From Anaerolineales bacterium UBA6131 (GTDB lineage Bacteria > Chloroflexota > Anaerolineae > UBA2200): a DNA stretch of 11,256 bases. The stretch is taken from the NCBI GenBank assembly GCA_002435875.1, contig DIVN01000235.1, positions 1 through 11,256 of the forward strand. The letters run 5' to 3'. Positions 7,534 through 11,256 of this stretch are shown here, piece after piece. Numbering within the stretch: the first letter of the stretch is position 1; each line of letters opens with the position of its first letter. Made by a program: the position numbers and the translations under genes. The notes under the pieces were generated by a model. It had not been told where the DNA came from, did no database searches, and was given only the letters and a program-made list of their open reading frames with translations.

Positions 7534-8301
7534 TTGACCATGCAACCCTATCTATCCATCATCGTGCCAGCCTACAACGAAGAGCGACGCCTGCCGCAGA
7601 CCCTGCAGCGCCTTGCGGCATACAGCCACAGCAAGGCATGGCCCACCGAAATCATCGTGGTCGACGATGGCAGTTCTGACGGCACGGCGCAAGTTGTGGA
7701 GGAGTTCGCCGCTAACGAGCCAGCGGTTCGTGTGATTCGCAACCCTCATCGCGGAAAGGCCTACGCCGTGCGAACTGGCATGCTCGCCGGGCAGGGTGAG
7801 CTTTTGCTTTTCACCGACGCGGACGGTGCTACTCCGATCGAGGAAGCAGACAAACTACTGCCGTTGCTAGAGTCAGGGTATGCCGTAGCGATCGGCTCGC
7901 GCGAGGGAGAAGGGGCCAGGCGTTTCTCTGAACCAGCGTATCGACACATGATGGGCCGGGCGTTTAACCTATTGGTACGCATGCTGGCTGTGCCCGGAAT
8001 CCAGGATACGCAGTGCGGCTTCAAGGCGTTTCGGCATGATGCAGCCAGGGACCTATTTGGCAACATGCAGCTATACAGTGAGAACTCGCCAGGTGTCAGG
8101 GGTGCGGTGCTCACTGGCTTCGATGTCGAAATCCTTTTCCTCGCCGGCAAGTGGGGCTATTCCATTGCTGAGGTGCCTGTCCATTGGCACTTTGGCAAGG
8201 AAAGCAAAGTCAATCCGCTGCGCGACTCGTGGCGCAACCTGAGCGACGTGTTGCGCGTGCGCTACAACGACCTTCGGGGCCGCTACCAGCGCCAGCAGTG
8301 A
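7534..8301 (+). CDS. Polyprenyl-phosphate sugar synthase, DPM1/ALG5-like family 2 glycosyltransferase
   Basis: Probably transfers mannose or glucose from a nucleotide sugar to a polyprenyl phosphate on the cytoplasmic face, making a donor for extracytoplasmic glycosyltransferases. Its 255 residues form a single GT-A domain: LSIIVPAYNEERRLP (7-21), VVDDGSSDGT (42-51), GKAYAVRTGM, the metal-binding TDADGATP with D95 and D97, GSREGEGARR, then QDTQCGFKAF and GFDVEIL, which are typical of the dolichyl-phosphate glucose/mannose synthase group. There is no C-terminal membrane segment, as in the small soluble DPM1 forms. Start TTG 7534 is chosen by ribosome-site spacing; ATG 7540 is the alternative. 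It lies 29-35 bases before the GT-C-like membrane protein gene, its likely partner. Mannose versus glucose cannot be decided here. Confidence 0.9.
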   Translation: MTMQPYLSIIVPAYNEERRLPQTLQRLAAYSHSKAWPTEIIVVDDGSSDGTAQVVEEFAANEPAVRVIRNPHRGKAYAVRTGMLAGQGELLLFTDADGATPIEEADKLLPLLESGYAVAIGSREGEGARRFSEPAYRHMMGRAFNLLVRMLAVPGIQDTQCGFKAFRHDAARDLFGNMQLYSENSPGVRGAVLTGFDVEILFLAGKWGYSIAEVPVHWHFGKESKVNPLRDSWRNLSDVLRVRYNDLRGRYQRQQ

Positions 8302-8321
8302 GCGGTGCTGGGCCACGAGCA

Positions 8322-8327
8322 GAAGGA
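8322..8327 (+). promoter_or_regulatory. Ribosome binding site for the DUF2142-like gene
   Basis: GAAGGA ends three bases before ATG 8331 and nine bases before ATG 8337. The spacing favours ATG 8337; two in-frame ATGs six bases apart make the exact start uncertain. Confidence 0.45.
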
Positions 8328-8336
8328 CAAATGACG

Positions 8337-9908
8337 ATGGCACACTCGCGGTTGTCGAGCTGCTTGCCGCTGGCATTGATCATCACTGGCCATCTGCTGT
8401 TTGGTGCGGCTTACGCTATCCTTACACCCACCTGGCAAGTCCCCGACGAACCGGCTCACTTCAATTACGTCCAGCACGTTGCCGCTCATGGCAATTTGCC
8501 GGTTCTGCAGAACGGCGACTTTCCATACGAATACCTCGAACAGATCAAGGCGGCGAGGTTCCCCCGTGATATGCCCGTAACGCCCATTCGCTACGAGTCC
8601 TGGCAGCCGCCTCTCTACTACAGCATTGCGGCTTTGTTGCTGCGTGACGCACGGTCACTGCCCACGGAGGACCAGGTAGTGATACTGCGCTTGTTCTCCG
8701 TTCTTCTGGCTGCCGGCTCTCTGCTGCTGATCCATCGCATCGTAAGCAGCCTGACTCCTGGGGACAAAGGGCTCCCCCTCTACGCCGTGGGGTTTGCGGC
8801 GACAATTCCGATGCACCTGGCGCTCAGCGCGGGTGTAAGCAACGACGCCCTGGCTGAACTCTTGCTGTTGGCCGTGCTCTGGCAGAGCATAGAAGCTGTG
8901 CAAAGAGGCGTCAACCTGAGCCGCTCTGTGCTGCTGGGCATCTTGCTAGGGCTGGTGCTGCTCACCAAGACTACCGTATATGTCGCAATTCCAGTTGCCG
9001 TGGCGGCGCTGTACCTGGCACCTTGCGTCAGCGGTTCGGACGAGCCCTGCATGGGCCACAAGCTGCGCAGCCTCCTGCACATAGGCACTATCGCGCTGCT
9101 CTTTGGGATGCCCTGGTTCCTGCGCAATGCCCAGGTCTACGGCGGGCTGGATCTCCTTGCCTGGCAGCGGCACGACTCGGTTGTTACTGGCCAGCTGCGG
9201 ACCGCTGAGCTGCTCCAGCAGGTCGGCTTGCGTGGTTACCTTACCCAGTTCGTGGTCATCAGTTTCCATAGCTTCTGGGCACAATTCGGCTGGATGGGCG
9301 TCCTGATCGATGCCCGGCTCTATCAGGCTCTGGCTCTGTTCTCTGGCCTCTTGGTCCTGGGCTTTGGCATTCGCGCCACACGGGTCGTGCTGACGCTGCG
9401 CCAAGCGTACTCTGGTCCCTGGCGGCCAATCAGCCGCCTGCACTCTGGCATGTACTCGGTCTTGCACCATCTCAAGCACGATGCTGGCCGGTTGCCACGG
9501 CGCGACCTGATTCTGCTTGCGTGGTCGGCACTGCTGACTCTCGGGCTGTATCTAGGCTACAACACGAAGTTTGTCCAGTTTCAGGGCCGTTATCTGTTCC
9601 CTGCGATGGCCGCCTGGGCCTGGGGCGCTGCGGTGGGACTGCAAGAGTTATTGCGCCCGCGAACGGCGCGTCCTACAGCTCTTGTTCTTGCGGCGTGTGG
9701 CAGTATCATGCTTGTGATGGGCACTCTTGGCTTCGGCTTTTCTGTTTGGAGCGTGCTGCTGGTGGCCGGTTCAGGCCTTGCTGTTGCTCTCGGCAGCAGA
9801 CTGAGTCAACGATGGCCCCATCTCGCGCCCGGATTGCTCTACCTCGGCTTGCTCACGCTCGATTGGCTGTGCCTCTGGCGGTTTGTGGTTCCAGCGTTAC
9901 AGGGCTAG
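8337..9908 (+). CDS. Multi-spanning membrane protein, DUF2142/GT-C glycosyltransferase-like
   Basis: Integral membrane protein of 523 residues with roughly ten or more hydrophobic segments. The first loop after helix 1 has WQVPDEPAHFNYVQ (about 33-46), with acidic D37/E38 and H41, the pattern of DUF2142 and GT-C proteins where loop acidic residues are catalytic. Further features are SWQPPLYYS, LALSAGVSNDALAE, and the late FQGRYLFPA, also typical of this group. By family analogy it would transfer a sugar from a polyprenyl-phosphate donor to an acceptor on the outer face. The DPM1-like gene directly upstream would supply such a donor. The frame is open upstream to 8184, but that part overlaps the previous gene; ATG 8331 is an alternative start. 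The acceptor, whether protein or glycan, is not indicated by the sequence. Confidence 0.82.
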   Translation: MAHSRLSSCLPLALIITGHLLFGAAYAILTPTWQVPDEPAHFNYVQHVAAHGNLPVLQNGDFPYEYLEQIKAARFPRDMPVTPIRYESWQPPLYYSIAALLLRDARSLPTEDQVVILRLFSVLLAAGSLLLIHRIVSSLTPGDKGLPLYAVGFAATIPMHLALSAGVSNDALAELLLLAVLWQSIEAVQRGVNLSRSVLLGILLGLVLLTKTTVYVAIPVAVAALYLAPCVSGSDEPCMGHKLRSLLHIGTIALLFGMPWFLRNAQVYGGLDLLAWQRHDSVVTGQLRTAELLQQVGLRGYLTQFVVISFHSFWAQFGWMGVLIDARLYQALALFSGLLVLGFGIRATRVVLTLRQAYSGPWRPISRLHSGMYSVLHHLKHDAGRLPRRDLILLAWSALLTLGLYLGYNTKFVQFQGRYLFPAMAAWAWGAAVGLQELLRPRTARPTALVLAACGSIMLVMGTLGFGFSVWSVLLVAGSGLAVALGSRLSQRWPHLAPGLLYLGLLTLDWLCLWRFVVPALQG

Positions 9909-9989
9909 GCTAAGAGGCGTCGCGCTGGTCTGCGCCCCCGATACGGCGGCGCCGGCATATTGGTGCACGAGGCGCCTGAAAGGAGTGCT

Positions 9990-10937
9990 ATGAAAGACGA
10001 GATGCGCGTGTTTAGTGGCAGTGCTCACCGAGAACTGGCTGAAGCTATCTGTGCGGACTTGCGCATTCCACTCAGTGCCTCGACAACTAAGCGGTTCCGC
10101 AATGACAATCTGTACGTGCAACTTTGTGAGACCGTGCGCGAACGCGACGTATTCATCGTGCAGCCATTCTACCCAGCGCACGTGAGCGATCACATACTTG
10201 AGCTGGCCTTTATGATGGACGCCGCCCGGTCAGCATCCGCACGGCGTGTCACGGCTGTGATTCCCTACTACTCCTATAGCCGCTCTGATAAGAAAGATGA
10301 GCCGCACATCTCGATCGCAGGGCGCCTTCTTGCGGACCTGCTTACGGCCGCGGGTGCGCAACATGTTGTCACGATGACCATGCATTCGCCGCAGGTACAC
10401 GGCTTCTTCAGCGTGCCGACAGACCACCTGAGCTCGATGAAGGTACTCGTTGAGTACTTCCAGAGCCAAAACCTGACCAGGGCCTGCGTCGTCACGCCCG
10501 ATCTTGGGAACATCAAGCGAGCGACGCGATTTGCCCGTCTCTTGCAGCTGCCGGTGGTAGCCATCAGCAAGAAGCGCATCAGCGACACCAAGGTCGTCGT
10601 CGATGGGGTAATCGGCGAAGTGGCCGGTTCTCACGCCATCATCGTTGACGATGAAATCGCTGTGGGCTCATCCATGATCGAAGCGGTGAAAGCCTTGCGG
10701 CCGTTTGGCGTGACCCAAGCGACTCTTGTCTGCACGCATGGTCTCTTTTGCGATGAGGCCCTGGAGCGCCTATTCGCTCTGCCCGAGGTGGATGCGATCG
10801 TCACGACCGACACCGTGCCCATTCCCCAGAGACAGGCCATGCCCAAGCTGCATGTCCTGTCGATTGCACCAGTCTTCGCTGATGCCATTCGTCGGATCCA
10901 CGCCGGGGAATCGATGCAGATCCACTTTGAGTACTAG
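9990..10937 (+). CDS. prs: Ribose-phosphate pyrophosphokinase (PRPP synthetase), divergent PRPP loop
   Basis: Expected to make 5-phosphoribosyl 1-pyrophosphate from ribose 5-phosphate and ATP for nucleotide, His and Trp synthesis. Its 315 residues are the standard length, and ATG 9990 follows AAAGGAG (9979-9985). Both halves are present: FSGSAHRELAEAI near the start, YSYSRSDKKDEP (94-105; relatives have RQDRK), H132 in TMHSPQVHGFF matching the catalytic His, PDLGNIKRA (170-178; relatives have D.GG), K194 and R196 matching the catalytic loop residues, and the PRPP loop DDEIAVGSS (220-228). Numbering matches the E. coli enzyme, but the canonical DD..DTGGT loop has A224, V225, S227 and S228 here. 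It may be a functional variant or a paralogue with altered substrate or regulation. The next gene starts four bases downstream. Confidence 0.9.
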   Translation: MKDEMRVFSGSAHRELAEAICADLRIPLSASTTKRFRNDNLYVQLCETVRERDVFIVQPFYPAHVSDHILELAFMMDAARSASARRVTAVIPYYSYSRSDKKDEPHISIAGRLLADLLTAAGAQHVVTMTMHSPQVHGFFSVPTDHLSSMKVLVEYFQSQNLTRACVVTPDLGNIKRATRFARLLQLPVVAISKKRISDTKVVVDGVIGEVAGSHAIIVDDEIAVGSSMIEAVKALRPFGVTQATLVCTHGLFCDEALERLFALPEVDAIVTTDTVPIPQRQAMPKLHVLSIAPVFADAIRRIHAGESMQIHFEY

Positions 10938-10941
10938 ACGC

Positions 10942-11256
10942 ATGAAATGGTCGCGCATCTCAGCTGCGCAAGACATCCTCGCGCAAGAACAGGGCAGCAT
11001 CCAGAAGCAGTGGGGGGGACGGGTGCCAATCGCACTCGTGTTTCCCAATTCCTACTCGGTAGGGATGTCCAGCCTGGCAGTGCAGACGTTATACCGCTTG
11101 TTCAACGCCGCGCCGCAAATCGCCTGTGAGCGTGTCTTTTGTGGGATGGACAGGCCCGAACATGGCGTCGTGCCTCTGTCGCTGGAATCACAGCGTCAGC
11201 TGCAGGAGTTCGCCGTGGTGGCTTGCAGCTTTTCGTTCGAGCTCGACTACCTGCAC
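10942..11256 (+). CDS. B12-binding/radical SAM protein, N-terminal part (cut by window edge)
   Basis: The reading frame is open from ATG 10942 to the last base (105 codons, no stop), starting four bases after the prs stop codon. The protein reads MKWSRISAAQ, then VPIALVFPNSYSVGMSSL (residues 28-45), LYRLFN, CERVFC, PLSLESQRQL and FSFELDYLH. This resembles the N-terminal cobalamin-binding-like domain of a large radical SAM family (TIGR03960-like), whose members have FP..Y.IGMS.L, ERV and SLES.R segments in this order. The CxxxCxxC iron-sulphur motif would lie beyond the window and is not seen. No clear ribosome binding site precedes ATG, so translation may be coupled to prs. The substrate is unknown. 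Confidence 0.75.
   Translation, partial: MKWSRISAAQDILAQEQGSIQKQWGGRVPIALVFPNSYSVGMSSLAVQTLYRLFNAAPQIACERVFCGMDRPEHGVVPLSLESQRQLQEFAVVACSFSFELDYLH

Noticed and set aside
8184..8330. Upstream extension of the DUF2142-like frame
   Set aside because: It overlaps the DPM1-like gene in another frame and would place about 50 charged residues before the first membrane helix; ATG 8337 or 8331 fits better.
9909..9989. Two GGCGCC palindromes (9948-9953 and 9971-9976) in the gap before prs
   Set aside because: They are six-base palindromes without a stable stem or T-tract, so neither a terminator nor an operator can be supported.

Overview
This is an 11.3 kb, GC-rich (roughly 60%) bacterial window. 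It holds nine protein genes, all on the + strand and mostly spaced by 0-80 bases or overlapping; the last gene runs off the right edge. I see no RNA gene, insertion sequence, CRISPR array or integrase. The gene content points to the Chloroflexota, probably Anaerolineae-like: a very large secreted protein with Thr-Pro linkers, a cohesin-like module and a lamin-tail domain, a YegS-type lipid kinase, DUF2142-type membrane proteins, and a B12/radical SAM protein. This assignment is inferred from protein style, not from a marker gene.

Layout: bases 1-165 are leader sequence without a supported gene. A 926-residue secreted modular protein (166-2946) is followed by a diacylglycerol-kinase-family lipid kinase (2964-3878). 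Next is a membrane-anchored protein with an alkaline-phosphatase/phosphodiesterase fold (3900-5648), in which most of the expected catalytic residues appear to be replaced. Then comes a sugar and glycan block: dTDP-4-dehydrorhamnose reductase (5679-6509), a WbbL-like family 2 glycosyltransferase overlapping it (6499-7452), a DPM1/ALG5-like polyprenyl-phosphate sugar synthase (7534-8301), and a DUF2142/GT-C-like multi-spanning membrane protein (8337-9908). A divergent ribose-phosphate pyrophosphokinase (9990-10937) and the first 105 codons of a B12-binding/radical SAM protein (10942 to the edge) close the window.

How the genes may work together (inference): RfbD supplies dTDP-rhamnose and the WbbL-like enzyme could use it. 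The DPM1-like enzyme would charge a polyprenyl phosphate with a hexose on the cytoplasmic face. The GT-C-like membrane protein is the kind of enzyme that uses such a lipid-linked sugar outside the membrane. The lipid kinase and the phosphatase-like membrane protein could act on the lipid side. The secreted protein, with about 200 residues of Thr/Ser/Pro-rich linker, is a natural candidate acceptor for O-glycosylation. The most notable observations are the apparently inactive phosphatase-fold protein, the three cysteine-patterned repeat domains in the secreted protein, and the altered PRPP-binding loop in the PRPP synthetase.
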